From Chrysaora quinquecirrha (lineage: Eukaryota > Cnidaria > Scyphozoa > Semaeostomeae > Pelagiidae), in assembly GCA_014526335.1 (NCBI GenBank), contig JACTAT010000174.1, positions 362,142 through 426,141 on the forward strand: a DNA stretch of 64,000 bases, read 5' to 3'. A program made the position numbers and the translations under genes. Shown here piece by piece: positions 56,301-63,731 of this stretch (positions within the stretch are counted from its first letter, which is position 1; every line of letters starts with the position of its first letter). The notes beneath the pieces are model-generated. The model was not told where the DNA came from. It searched no databases and worked only from the letters and a program-made list of their open reading frames with translations.

Positions 56301-59300
56301 GAGGCATTTAATCAAGTATTTTCCTTTTTGTGAGTAATTGAATCTGTTTCTGAACTTCTGCACATATTTTCAACATTTACTGTTGCAGATTCCTTTAATC
56401 TCTTTTTCTTCCATTATTCATGAATCTGGAGCAAAAATTGCTGCACTACCTCTCCTAAAATGACCGCAGCCATTTTGCAGATATTTTCAAAAACAGGCCT
56501 TTTCAAAGAGGCCTGGGTCGGGTGCCACATTTTTCTGGAAAATGGTAGGCATTTCCAGTAAGGGAATCCTCTCCGTGCGCAACGATTGGAATAACGGTCC
56601 TTTTAGGAGAACGTGTTCAGCAAATTTTGCTCCAAACTCACGAATAATGGAAGGAAAAGGGAGTAAAGAAATCTGCAATAATAAATGCTGAAAATATATG
56701 CAGAAATTCAGGAAACAAGATACAAGCAACTCACAAACAAGAAAATACTTCATTAAATGTCTTCTTGAGCAGATATGGTGGGGATTTCAAGCCTTTCTTC
56801 CACTTGTTTCGAATTAAACGTGAATTTGAAGTAAAATTTCATGCACAACATCTCCTGAAACGACAGTAATTCCAGCTGTTGCACGCGGAGAGGATTCCCT
56901 TACTTGAAATGCCTACCATTTTTCAGAAAAATGTCACGCCCGACCCAGGCCTCTTTTAAAAGGTCTATTATCGCCGCAGATTTTTTCTCTCTCTTTGTTT
57001 TGGTGGGGACTGGTGGGAGACTCCTTATTTTGCCCATCCGGACAGCTTTTAAAGCAATGGTTTGATCAACAGCCAAAGCAAATTTACATTTTCATAAAAT
57101 TTTCAGGGTGAAATAAGTACAGTACTTACCGATTGACCTCAACAGAATGGATTACTTTGAATATTGTTTCCGAATGTGATGTCATATTTCTGCCTCCCCT
57201 CTTTACTATAGCGGCTGATAACGGTTCCGGTCGGGCCACTGCGGAGGAGAGAAATTCAACTCAATTTTACTCATTCAAATAAATTCACTCAATTCAATTT
57301 CATTCATCATGACCTCGGCCTCTAAATCGTAAACAAAACAAATGGTTGTTTTCTTTGCATCCCCCTCCCTCTCCCCAAAGCGTTTCTATCTCACTTCAGA
57401 GGTTAAAACAAGCCGTGGAGAAAAAACTTCAAAAAAACAACAAACCAAGTGGTCGACACTAGATAAGCTCTGCTTTTCTTGAGCCTTTTAGATTTAGGCC
57501 CTGGCCAAACGAACAAACATTGTTTGTTAAACAGCTTAGATTTGCTTATGAAACACAGTGTTTAACCGTTTGGCCACAGCCAAATCACAAAACGTTGCTG
57601 GTCACACACTGCCTCATACAAACATGAAATGTTATTGTGAAGTTGTTCAAAAACGTTGTTGTTGGAATTTTTCTGAAAAGCGATGTTTTGTGATGTGACC
57701 AAACACTTTGAAAAGCAAATCTCAAATGTTTGACCAACAATGTTTGATTGTTTGGCCAGGGCCTTTCATCCTTTTAAATATTAATAAACATAAACATAAA
57801 CATAAACATAAACATAAACATAAACATAAACATAAATATAAACACAAACAAACATAAACATAAGCATAAGCATAAACATAAACAAACATAAACATAAACA
57901 TAAACATAAACATAAATATAAACACAAACATAAACATAAACATAAACATAAACATAAACATAAACATAAACATAAACATAAACATAAACATAAACATAAA
58001 CATAAACATAAGCATAAGCATAAACATAAACAAACATAAACTTAAACATAAACATAAACACAAACATAAACATAAACATAAACATAAACATAAACATAAA
58101 CATAAACAAACACAAACATAAACATAAACATAAACATAAACATAAACATAAACATAAACATAAACATAAACATAAACATAAACATAAACATAAACATAAA
58201 CATAAACATAAACATAAACATAAACATAAACATAAACATAAACATAAACATAAACAAAACATAAACATAAACATAAACATAAACATAAACATAAACATAT
58301 ACACAAAACATGGGCATAAACATCAAGGAAAAAACATAAACATAAACATAAAAATAAACATAAACATAAACATAAACATAAACATAAACATAAACATAAA
58401 CATAAACATAAACATAAGCATAAACATAAACATAAACATAAACATAAACATAAATATAAACATAAACATAAACATAAACATAAACATAAACATGAACATA
58501 AACATAAACATAAACATAAACATAAACATAAACATAAACATAAACATAAACATAAACATAAACAAACAAAACATAAACATAAACATAAACATAAACATAA
58601 ACATAAACATAAACATAAACATAAACATAAACATAAACATAAGCATAAACATAAACATAAACATAAACATAAACATAAACATAAATATAAACATAAACAT
58701 AAACATAAACATAAGCATAAACATAAACACAAACATAAGCATAAACATAAACACAAACAAACAAAAACATAAGCATAAGCATAAACATAAACATAAACAA
58801 ACATAAACATAAACACAAACATAAACACAAACATAAACATAAACATAAACATAAACAAACATGAACAAACATAAACATAAACATAAACATATTTATTCTT
58901 ATGAAATTATAACATTCTTACCTTCTCTGATTTGTCTATTTTCACGAGTTCTAAACTGCGAAGGGAATGATACCAACTTTCTTTGAATTGGTGGTATAAT
59001 GTGTTCTGTCATATCCATGATTGCTTTTCTTGATGTTATGTTCCCAAATATCGTTTGAGATCCAATAGTCTATAAAAACGGAATAAAACACTTTTAATAG
59101 GGCCTGTTCATATGAGCCCGCTTACCAGGCCAGCATATAAAGGAGATTAGAGAGGATTCCCTTACTTAAGATGTCCGTCATCTTCCGGAAAAATGTGACA
59201 CCGACCCAGACCTCTTTGAATAGGACTAATATTGATTTAAGGCTCAATGCTTACTTTTCGATCCAGGGTCATCTTTCCACCATATCTTATTGCTTCCGCG

Positions 59301-62300
59301 TAGCGATGACGTTTTATACAGAGAACAACAAGAAGGTCCTTAGCAATTTGACTGCTGTGCTTTTCCAGGAACTGAAAGAGTATACTCTGAGAAGGAAGTA
59401 GAATATTAGTTAGAAAGGCACAAGCAAAAGAACAAACTGGGATTTTTCTGTGATTGTTAAGGCCCACTTCCACTTCCTTTGCATCCGCTGTTCGCTGTTC
59501 GCTAGCCATCAACAAAAGGGGAAGGCATAGCGATCATGATTTCCACTACAAGTCAAACTCAAGCTTTGACAAAATTTTGACCTGCTTTAGGCCTTAAATT
59601 GATCGCGGAGGCTTTTTTCTGTTGGCTAGCGCGCGGCGAGCAACAAATTTGTTTGCGAACATCGACTGTGAACGGAGTGGAAATGGGCCTTTTAGCCGCG
59701 GCTACCAGTGCGATTTTTCACCTGTTCTGGCGACACAACACACCTGAAAATGTCCTGCTCTTGGGAATCTTGAGGCGGCTACACACATGCTGCGACAGAA
59801 CTTCTGCGGCAATTAATTTGCGCGGTAAAAAGAATAGGCCCAAGACATGTGGTCTCTGTGGCGCAGTAGTTAGCGTGCTGGACTCACAAAGAAAATGTTG
59901 TGGGATCGAGCCACGGTCTTTCCACTTGTGTTGCAGAGATAACAACCTTGGGCAAGTTGTTAACACAAATGTGCCTCTCTCCACCCAGGTGTATAAATGG
60001 GTACCTGGTCGGTAGCTATGAGCGCCCTGTGTGGCTGCACCCTGCTATATGCTAATGCATCCAGACCGGGGGTAAAGTGTAAAGTCGACTGAGTAGCCCT
60101 AGGCTAGTAGTAGACTCAAAAACGGTGACATTACTTTATTTCCAGGAACGCTCACGAAAACAATGCATTGTGCCGCTAATGCAAAAAACCGACTTGACGC
60201 TGTGACATTATTGGCGACAAGCTAAAGCATGTAGAGAAAATTTCAACCAAACCAACCAAACCTTATCAAACACGGTCGCAGAACCTCCTGTTTTAAAATC
60301 TATCCAGGGAGCCCGAAGGTAGACTCACTACACGAGTCTCTAGTTTACGCTCCCCTTATTTTGATTTGTCACTCTAACAAAGCGATTGTAGAAAACAACA
60401 ACAACAACATCGGGGGAAGTAGTGAGTCTAGCCCGAAGGGCGGGAAAGAAAGGCGCGTAGAGTTGCGTTGTCGTGATTTTGGAAGGATGTGTAATTCTTA
60501 ATTTGGTGCACTCCCCAAGTTTTGGCGGATTTTCTACAGTCGACCAAGACGGGATAAAATGAGCATTATCAAAAATCAGTTCCGCATTTAGTTACTATAA
60601 AAAGTATTATCTCATGCAAAATTTGATTTCAAACATGATTATGTGTGTTTTTGTTTCCGATGTCTGACTGCTTTTCGAGCGGCCTAAATTTTAAATTTGA
60701 TCATATCAACGAAGTACCAAGTTCCACCTGTCTAGAAATATCAGTTTTTGCTTGGCTTTTTTTGTTTTTACTCTAGGGAAAAAACTAGAATGACAAAAAT
60801 TGACACTTTTTAGATATGAATTATTTTCGGGTAATAACAGGCCTTTTTTATGAGGTAAACATGAAATTGTAACTTCTTGCTTGATACTTTTCTCCCTAGC
60901 TTCGATATTACGTTTCCCCAACCTCGTCCTCAGGCCCCAAATCGAATCTCCGCGAATCTCAACCGTCAAATCGATATTGGCCCTGGTACCGGCCACAAAA
61001 TCGGCCAAAATACTGGCAATTTCGGCCTAGGCATAAAAACAAGATGTAGATTCCGAAAGCAGATGTTCTTAGAAAGGAAATGCAAAGAATTTCATTCATA
61101 ACTGTAAGGCAAGATATAATATCTCATGTAGCATCATTTTTTGGTTTTTATACATGTTATTCGCATAGTTTTCGGCCTATTTTGGTGTGCAATTTTGAAG
61201 AAACTGTGACATCACTTGAAATTTCTATTGTTTGAACAGCCAATCAAACTGCGAAGAAACAAGGCCGATACCAGGGTCGAATTCGGACAGCGGAGTTTCA
61301 CGTAGAGGCCTATTGACCCAGGGAAGAGGTTGACGTTTCCCCTCTCGCCCTTCGAGCTCCCTGAATCTATGACTGGCTACAGGTGCGACTTTTAGTTTTA
61401 CAGTTGCAGCGATAATTTTTTATCATGTCCTGTCGCCATTTCAAGCAAAACGTCACACGTGTATCCGCGGGTTTATAAGCGAAACAGTGACTAACCTCTT
61501 CTTCCTCAGTGAAATGAAGATCGAAAAACTTTGGCATCAAATTATCTGCAAAATTACAAAAATAATGCTAGTTTCATAGATAGAATATGAAAAGAGCTTA
61601 CCAGTGCTAATAATCGAGATGTATAAAGGTAAACTTAATGGTAGGGGGCTCAGCTTCGCTAAGAAGACTTCAAAATATCCTTCCCCAAAGTAAGCTCGAA
61701 CGAGTGTACAAAGTGTACACTTTTCGAGAGCCACCTCCGCTATGGCAGTGTTATATGGGACAGCCTAACCCAAACAAAATTAGAGCATTTACAATGTCTT
61801 CAAACACGAGTTAAAAGCATTATTCAGTCCGCCAAACACAAAGATGCTTGGACTCCCAAATGGCTCTCGATACGAGACATCTTGTTCTTTGACAAAGCAG
61901 TCAGTCCATTCATGGTCTTTGTCCAGACAAACTTAAGAATAAATTCACCCAAAGATCAATGGTCTCTGCTTACAGAACAAGAAACTACCACGACCTTCAA
62001 ATCCCGAGAGCTAGGCTTGAATATACGAAACGCAGTTTTCATTTTTCTGCCGCTAAGGTTTGGAATGAGATCCCAGTCAGTATTAGAACAAGTATTTTCC
62101 TAACTGGCTTCAAACAAGGTCTCAAAAACTTCCTTCTGAACAAATAGTAACCAAACCCGACCCCTTAGAAGAACAGCACTAACCTTAAGATTTAATCCAG
62201 TCGAAATTGCGCACAGTCAGAACTAGTTGCCGACTATTGATCGGCGATTTTTGGACCTAGTTTATCGCAACCGATAAAAGAGCTTTGGTAACAGTCGACA

Positions 62301-63236
62301 AAAGCGGTTTCGCAACGGCTGAGAACTAGTTCATTTTTGACGGCAACTGATCACAAGTTCCAGAAGTTTGGCATGCTCTGATTCTGCGATTATTCAATAA
62401 CTGAATCCCGTCAATCGCAGTCGACCCGAGGGTTCTTTCAACCGCGACCAACTGTTTCTTATAAAGTCTGACTAGTTGTTGCCAAGTCCACATAAGTCAG
62501 CAGTTACTACTAGTTGGCGTTAGTTCTATCATACCTTAGGTCAACATAAGCAATGGACATCAATAGCGCGGACCCATCAGCCTAATAAATAAAACGAGTG
62601 GTATGGCTTACTTTTCATGCATTCTTCAAGGAAATATTGATAAAGATCAAAACCAATAGCAGTATCTCTGTATCGTTCCTAGAAATCAATACAGCTTAAG
62701 ATTAAAATATATGAATTCAATTCAATTCAATTCTTTTCGTAAAATACAAGGTTACAAATTAAAAGTTAAAAATACTTGTATTCTACGCGACCCAAGAGAA
62801 GCAGAGCTTATCTTGCTTGGGCCGCTAAATGAAAGTTTTAAAATTTACAGTATAAATTTATCAAAATACAGAAACTAACATAACAGTAAACAGAGGTTTT
62901 GGTGCAGAAACGTTGGCAGTGGCATTAATCGTAGACTTAATACGGTAGCTTTTTGTGAAACTCGAAAACCGTATTAAAAATCAACTTTACCTGCAGCTTG
63001 TAAGCTTCGTGCAAAAACCTGAAAATAAATGACAGTTCTTAGAACTTGAAGTTTATTGAATGATTGAATAAGATGTTAAAGACAAACGGGATTTGAATGG
63101 AATTTGAATCTAAATAAAAAAATTCAGAGTTGCTACCTGTTTTCCAGTAATATTTTGATGGATAGTTTTGCATCGTGGTCAACAGACGATAGCATTTCCT
63201 TTGCTTTCCAAACACTGCAAGCCAATGATTTCTTTC
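36868..63236 (-). CDS. AHCTF1: ELYS nucleoporin / AT-hook-containing transcription factor 1, 3' two-thirds of gene
   Basis: Fourteen exons on the minus strand: 63137-63236, 62991-63018, 62612-62678, 61496-61545, 59255-59386, 58922-59069, 57130-57205 (tentative), 49560-49620, 45757-45820, 43937-44000, 42106-42329, 41325-41513, 39883-40029, 36868-38362. All junctions have AG/GT borders and matching phases, about 950 residues. The first exons encode the ELYS helical domain: [20 protein letters not shown], then [52 protein letters not shown] and [10 protein letters not shown]. These match the LMxxxxxLPFT and LxRxxYxxAL pattern of vertebrate [15 protein letters not shown] fits the conserved LLETPLVVK motif. 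ELYS binds chromatin and recruits the Nup107-160 complex after mitosis. The beta-propeller would be right of the window. C-terminal AT-hooks were not seen; two possible terminal exons are at 32243-32470. Confidence 0.88.
38384..39211. mobile_element. Non-autonomous pogo/Tigger-like element
   Basis: Left end TACAGTTGTTATTCGATTTT then CCG, right end CCGGATAATCGAATAACCAC then TGTA: inverted CAGTxGTTATTCGATTxTCCG termini with TA at both sides, as for Tc1/mariner-pogo elements. Internal TTATCCGG words near both ends. No transposase frame. It carries a nested dispersed repeat (38640-38930). The left end is 21 bp from the acceptor of the large ELYS exon. Confidence 0.78.
38640..38930. repeat. Dispersed repeat DR2, copy inside the pogo-like element
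   Basis: CTCTGCGGCACTTTTCGCCG, AATAGGTGCGTTGCCTGCCG and GCAATGCACTTGAATGCCCA occur here and, inverted, at 50925-51150. A 20-bp tandem duplication (GCGTTCGCCGGAGAACAGGT / GCGTTCGCCGGAGAATAGGT type) is present only here. Confidence 0.8.
39216..39630. mobile_element. MITE, AAGGGCCTGTTGACATGG ends, GCCAGCCCGG interior
   Basis: Left end AAGGGCCTGTTGACATGGAG, right end CCTCCATGTAAACAGGCCCT. Interior GGCCAGCCCGGTTAG and GCTAACCGGGCTGG words in both orientations. Directly adjacent to the right end of the pogo-like element, in an ELYS intron. Confidence 0.87.
40080..40430 (+). mobile_element. tRNA-derived SINE-C
   Basis: A box GTAGCGTAGTAGTGAGCAC, B box GCGGCTCAAATCCAGG, then a body containing TATACTCCCCAGGGAGTATA (palindrome) and an end with AAGCGCTGCTGAATATGTCC and GGCGCCATATAAAAGCCAT. 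One copy seen. Confidence 0.65.
40509..40950. mobile_element. MITE with GAACCCAGTTACACGAGA-type ends, GAGCCAG interior
   Basis: Left end TTAGAACCCAGTTACACGAG, right end CTCTCGTGTGAATAGGGTCT. Interior CTGGCTCTG / GAGCCAG words repeated in both orientations. Another left end of the same type (TTAGACCCTGCTTACACGAG) follows at 40965 and is truncated by SINE-B. Confidence 0.7.
41033..41205 (+). mobile_element. tRNA-derived SINE-B, copy 2
   Basis: GGTGCTGTGGCGTCGTGGTG (A box) and GTCAGGGCTCGAGCCAAGCC (B box). Same order of words as 36486-36662, opposite strand. Confidence 0.88.
41660..42030 (+). repeat. 28-bp minisatellite array
   Basis: Units such as TTCATACCGTATTCATTAGC then ATCTTCAT, with variants (CACATTCATTGGCAT). 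About 13 units. The reverse complement of the shorter array at 32740. Open frames (IFISYHIHW-type) are artefacts. In an ELYS intron. Confidence 0.9.
42330..43039. other. ELYS intron, possible hairpin element
   Basis: 42765-42900 has CACATGTCACTGATGAGCTC at 42865-42890 and its inverse near 42790, an inverted pair of about 25 bp (GAGCTCATCAGTGACATG...). Otherwise no feature. Confidence 0.5.
43040..43520. repeat. GAT/GGT microsatellite, compound
   Basis: GATGAT-rich ends with a GGTGGTTGTGG-rich centre (43130-43430) in which a unit of about 50-60 bp (GGTTGTAGGGGTGGTTGTGG with GTGGTGATAAGGG) recurs. ORFs on both strands are repeat-driven. In an ELYS intron. Confidence 0.9.
44057..44459. mobile_element. 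MITE, GGCCCTGGCCAAACG family, long copy
   Basis: Left end TTAGGCCCTGGCTAAACGAT, right end GGTCGTTTGGCCAGGGCCTT. About 403 bp, with a second TTTGACAAGCAATGTT set inside, suggesting a partly duplicated interior. Confidence 0.88.
44713..45237. mobile_element. MITE with ATCGCCACTTAT ends, interrupted by a CCCCGGGGTGCAC element
   Basis: Left end ATCGCCACTTATCTTAACAA then GCCTTTGATA; right end inverse TATCAAAGGTTTGTCATAAT then AAGTGGCGAT. Inside, CCGTCTCCCATCATCGGGCA and TTGCACGATGATGGGAGACG form a second inverted pair. The nested element lies at 44761-45060 and is flanked on both sides by CCGTCTCC. Confidence 0.83.
44754..45060. mobile_element. MITE, CCCCGGGGTGCAC-end family, copy 2, with target duplication
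   Basis: Ends CCCCGGGGGTGCACCTAA and AAGTGCACCCCCGGGT, flanked by the direct repeat CCGTCTCC (44752-44759 and 45061-45068). That is an 8-bp target duplication within the host MITE. Interior matches 20424-20725 inverted. Confidence 0.86.
45238..45756. other. ELYS intron, no clear feature
   Basis: 45300-45680 has weakly inverted words (GCCTCGTTTTCAAAATTTAC at the left and AATTTTTTGAAAACGAGGCC at the right) spanning about 370 bp, probably another MITE. Confidence 0.5.
45940..46130. other. Possible small repeat element
   Basis: GGTGGGGCAATTGCCCCACC is a perfect 20-bp palindrome (45992-46011), followed by more CCCCACC words. No gene. Confidence 0.5.
46440..46790 (+). repeat. Dispersed repeat DR1, copy 2 (longest)
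   Basis: Collinear with 51660-51990 over its length: GACACTCCTCAGAGTATAAA, ACAGACCGAAACAATGA, GCACCAATCAGAAATTG, AAACACCAATCAGCTTGC, AGAGTCCAAGTGAGGAAAAC and TACACAGAACCTGCCTTTTG. Confidence 0.85.
46791..47135. other. ELYS intron, no feature
   Basis: No recognisable gene or repeat. Confidence 0.4.
47136..49200. repeat. 22-bp minisatellite, large array with two levels of higher-order structure
   Basis: About 2.06 kb of GATATCCCTCCGCTGTACTG-type units, period 22. A marker variant, AGTACTGAACATCCTCCACT, starts at 47571, 47766, 47939, 48090, 48373, 48568, 48741 and 48889. Spacings are 195, 173, 151, 283, 195, 173 and 148, i.e. the first block recurs 802 bp later. The right flank TACTGCACATACGTTATCTA resembles the flank of the 33.7-kb array. 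Because 22 bp contains no stop codon on the minus strand in any frame, ORFs up to 417 codons arise and are not genes. Confidence 0.95.
49201..49559. other. ELYS intron
   Basis: Near 49231-49290 TAATCCATTATCATACAGTC and ACCGAATAATCGGAGG recall the pogo-like element end but are too short to assign. Confidence 0.4.
49621..50752. other. ELYS intron, no gene recognised
   Basis: No repeat family identified. ORFs 49899-50159 and 50349-50636 lack protein-like motifs. Confidence 0.4.
50753..50892. mobile_element. Short MITE with TTAGACTTATTACxxGAGTC ends
   Basis: Left TTAGACTTATTACTTGAGTC, right GAGACTCGGGTAATAAGTCT then AA. About 140 bp. A GAGCGATC / GATCGCTC inner palindrome. The GTAATAAGTCTAA word recurs at 7098 and 21821. 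Confidence 0.8.
50925..51150. repeat. Dispersed repeat DR2, copy 2
   Basis: Inverted relative to 38640-38930: GCATTCAAGTGCATTGCCGG, GCAGGTGACTGGCCAG, CCGGCGAAAAGTGCCGCAGA and AAAAGCAACCAGAGAAATAA. Confidence 0.82.
51244..51487. mobile_element. MITE with ACTACAATCTTxGACAAAAT ends
   Basis: Left AAACTACAATCTTTGACAAA, right TTTTGTCCAAGATTGTAGCT. Interior AACAATGTTGGTAG / CAACATTGTAACGGG. Non-coding, about 240 bp. Confidence 0.78.
51660..51990 (+). repeat. Dispersed repeat DR1, copy 3
   Basis: Collinear with 46440-46790 (GACACTCCTCAGAATATTAA, GTCCGAAACAATTGAC, GAACACCAATCAGCTTGC, AGAGTCCAAGTGAGAAAACG). It abuts the left end of the Gypsy LTR region. Confidence 0.82.
52347..55250 (-). CDS. Gypsy pol: protease end, reverse transcriptase, RNase H, integrase
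   Basis: 967 codons with no stop. Residues 1-50 are the C-terminal part of the protease ([15 protein letters not shown]). RT spans about 100-300, with [11 protein letters not shown] and the intact catalytic box YIDDLLIAS at 261. RNase H has Asp413 (MVDAS), Glu454 and Asp479 ([11 protein letters not shown]). Integrase has the zinc site His603, His607, Cys637, Cys640 and the D-D35-E triad Asp669, Asp728, Glu764 ([27 protein letters not shown]). All key residues are present, so pol may still be enzymatically competent, unlike its gag. The true start is a frameshift or fusion with gag-protease; the ATG at 55250 is only the first one in this frame. Confidence 0.95.
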   Translation of the reverse strand: MTLDLGLRRTFRWIFILADVPIPILGADFLSHFGLTVDVRKRELLDTNTRLTIQGIHSSVTSPRPMFAIPAMPSPYKELLQKFPSITRPCYQESDVKHNVTHHIRTRGPPVFSRPRRLAPDRLTIAKREFDHMLQLGIIRPSDSSWSSPLHMVPKPTPGDWRPCGDYRALNNVTIPDRYPIPHIQDFTASLHGKTIFSKIDLVRAYHQIPVEPEDIPKTAITTPFGLFEFTRMPFGLRNAAQTFQRFIHQVLQGLDFVYAYIDDLLIASTSESEHLKHLEMLFQRLSDYGIVINPSKCIFGSSSLEFLGHLITANGISPLPAKVQAIQDFPPPSSLRKLREFLGLVNFYRRFVPDCAKIVQPLTDLLSSKSTRSSFVLNDEALSAFNTIKSALAEATLLAHPSPDAPYCLMVDASNTAVGGVLQQHINGIWQPISFFSKRLQPAETKYSTFGRELLAVYLSIRHFRYCLEGREFYVLTDHKPLTHALSSAADRYSPREIRHLDFISQFTTDIRHIHGKDNVVADALSRKDINAIQSLPPIDFTLLAKAQQEDKDLHTLQSSSLNLKEFPLPNSPGTILCDITTDNPRPYVPVSFRRLIFDNLHSISHPGIRATQHLITQRYVWPNIKKDIRNLTRSCIACQKSKVYRHTAAPLGTFNTPDARFDHVHIDIVGPLPPSHGYKYLLTCIDRFTRWPEAIPIPDITAETVAKAFVTRWISVFGVPSTVTTDRGAQFESALFQSITSLLGIKRIRTTAYHPSANGMVERFHRQLKASLKASSNPSQWTETLPLILLGIRTTVKSDFNCTPAELVYGTTLRLPNQFVSPSSNNTDLDPTLYAHRLRSSMQRLKPMPIRTQTTKSHIPRDLQNCSHVFVRHDAIRKPLEAPYDGPFQVIDRTAKHFTLEIKGKQQTISIDRLKVAYLDNDYLANDLPLPQDNISAPSDTTVLRITRSGRTVRFPDRFGKPLTF
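55265..55760 (-). pseudogene. Gypsy gag remnant and protease start, broken
   Basis: From an ATG near 55754 ([18 protein letters not shown]) about 40 codons run to an in-frame TAG near 55634. The same frame continues with a CHCC zinc motif ([18 protein letters not shown]) and the protease active site [12 protein letters not shown]. It then needs a frame change around 55300 to reach the pol frame. The capsid domain normally found between the first helix and the zinc motif is absent, so most of gag is deleted. Confidence 0.82.
56182..56480. mobile_element. Half copy of the GGTCTGGGTCGGG MITE, cut by the Gypsy element
   Basis: Begins mid-element with GTGCAACGACTTGTATTGCA and TCGCTTCAGGAGAGG, continues through the interior (AATTCACGTTTAATTGGAGT) to CTCCTAAAATGACCGCAGCC, without the outer left end. 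The missing part would be on the far side of the Gypsy insertion but was not found there. Confidence 0.75.
56493..56972. mobile_element. GGTCTGGGTCGGG MITE family, complete copy
   Basis: Left GGCCTTTTCAAAGAGGCCTG, GGAAAATGGTAGGCATTTCC; right GGAGAGGATTCCCTTACTTG, CACGCCCGACCCAGGCCTCT. About 480 bp. The ORF 56487-56753 is not a gene. Confidence 0.88.
57130..57205 (-). CDS. AHCTF1: Tentative ELYS exon 7 of this window
   Basis: Donor AATCG|GTAAGT is strong. The acceptor CTATAG|TAAAG is weak, but only this frame is open and it joins exons at 58922 and 49560 in phase. Residues [14 protein letters not shown] resemble the SVFINNVLSKIGEVW segment at the equivalent place in vertebrate ELYS. A GGGGAG|GC acceptor would give the same frame with a shorter exon. 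Confidence 0.4.
57494..57766. mobile_element. MITE, GGCCCTGGCCAAACG family, complete copy
   Basis: Left TTTAGGCCCTGGCCAAACGA, right TTGATTGTTTGGCCAGGGCC. Abuts the CATAAA array. Confidence 0.88.
57780..58890. repeat. (CATAAA)n hexanucleotide array, 1.1 kb
   Basis: Almost pure CATAAA with scattered AAACA, CATAAG and AATATAAACA variants; a pure central run at about 58110-58250 is the longest. Minus-strand frames of up to 378 codons (Tyr-Val, Cys-Leu and Met-Phe dipeptides) are artefacts of a stop-free hexamer. It ends about 30 bp before the donor of an ELYS exon (58922). Confidence 0.97.
59099..59229. mobile_element. Two abutting MITE fragments
   Basis: 59099-59141 is a left end of the GGGCCTGTT family (AGGGCCTGTTCATATGAGCC). 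It is followed by 59148-59229, a right end of the GGTCTGGGTCGGG family (GAGAGGATTCCCTTACTTAA, CACCGACCCAGACCTCTTTG). Neither has its partner end. Confidence 0.75.
59530..59847. other. ELYS intron, no feature
   Basis: The plus-strand ORF 59599-60015 runs from here into the SINE and is not supported as a gene. Confidence 0.4.
59848..60135 (+). mobile_element. tRNA-derived SINE-A, copy 2
   Basis: TCTCTGTGGCGCAGTAGTTA (A box), GTGGGATCGAGCCACGG (B box), AACCTTGGGCAAGTTGTTAA, GGTACCTGGTCGGTAGCTAT and GCTAGTAGTAGACTCAAAAA, collinear with the minus-strand copy at 35026-35332. Confidence 0.9.
60310..60440. mobile_element. Short MITE with AGCCCGAAGGTAGACTCACT ends
   Basis: Left GAGCCCGAAGGTAGACTCAC then TAC, right GTAGTGAGTCTAGCCCGAAG. 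An ACAACAACAACAACA tract inside. Resembles the TTAGACTTATTAC element in layout (GAGTC words, ACA tract). Confidence 0.7.
60441..61495. other. ELYS intron, no gene recognised
   Basis: AT-rich. CCCAACCTCGTCCTCAGGCC (60918) to the ACCAGGGTCGAATTCGG region (61273) may mark another non-autonomous element, but clear inverted ends were not found. Confidence 0.4.
61655..62147 (+). mobile_element. LINE 3' end, truncated and frameshifted
   Basis: Frame pieces: [18 protein letters not shown], a [20 protein letters not shown] segment (the YCxxVWG...LQxLQ motif after the RT palm), then [20 protein letters not shown] and [18 protein letters not shown], ending at a stop at 62147. This is the conserved C-terminus of RTE/Jockey/CR1-type LINE ORF2. 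At least two frame changes. Oriented opposite to ELYS, in its intron. Confidence 0.82.
62148..62605. other. Probable LINE 3' UTR and intronic DNA
   Basis: CAGTCAGAACTAGTTGCCGA and related AACTAGTT / GACTAGTTG words recur up to 62520, as in a repeat tail. No gene. Confidence 0.35.
62740..62990. other. ELYS intron, no feature
   Basis: AT-rich intronic sequence between the exons at 62612 and 62991. Confidence 0.5.
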
Positions 63237-63254
63237 CTAAAAAACAATTGATAC

Positions 63255-63699
63255 CGTTGAGGGGATGAAGGAAGACATGCAAAAGAAGCAAAGAAGAAGA
63301 AGATAGCGAGGAGAAAGAAGAAGAAGCAAGGAAGATGAAGAAGAAACAAAAGAAGCACAAAAGAAGAAGAAAAGGAAGAAGAAGCAAAAGAAACAAAAAG
63401 AAGAAAAAGAAAAGGGAGAGAGGAAGAAGAGAAAAAGAAGAAGAAGCAAAAGAAGCAAAACAGAAGAAGAAGAAGAAGAAGAAGAAGAAGGAGCAAAAGA
63501 AGACAAAACGTTAGAAGAAGAAGATGCAGAAGCAGAAAGAGGGAAAAAAGAAGAAGCAAAAGAAGCAAAAAGAGAAGAAGAAGAAGCAAAGAAGATGAAG
63601 AAGAAACAAAAGAAGCAAAAGAAGAAGAAGAGGAAGAAGAAGAAGGAGCAAAACAAGCAAAACAAGAAAAAGAAAAGAAGAAGGAGAAAAGAAGAAGAA

Positions 63700-63731
<32 letters not shown>

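Noticed and set aside
57722..58890. ORFs of 176-378 codons with Tyr-Val, Cys-Leu or Met-Phe dipeptides
   Set aside because: Translation of a CATAAA hexamer array.
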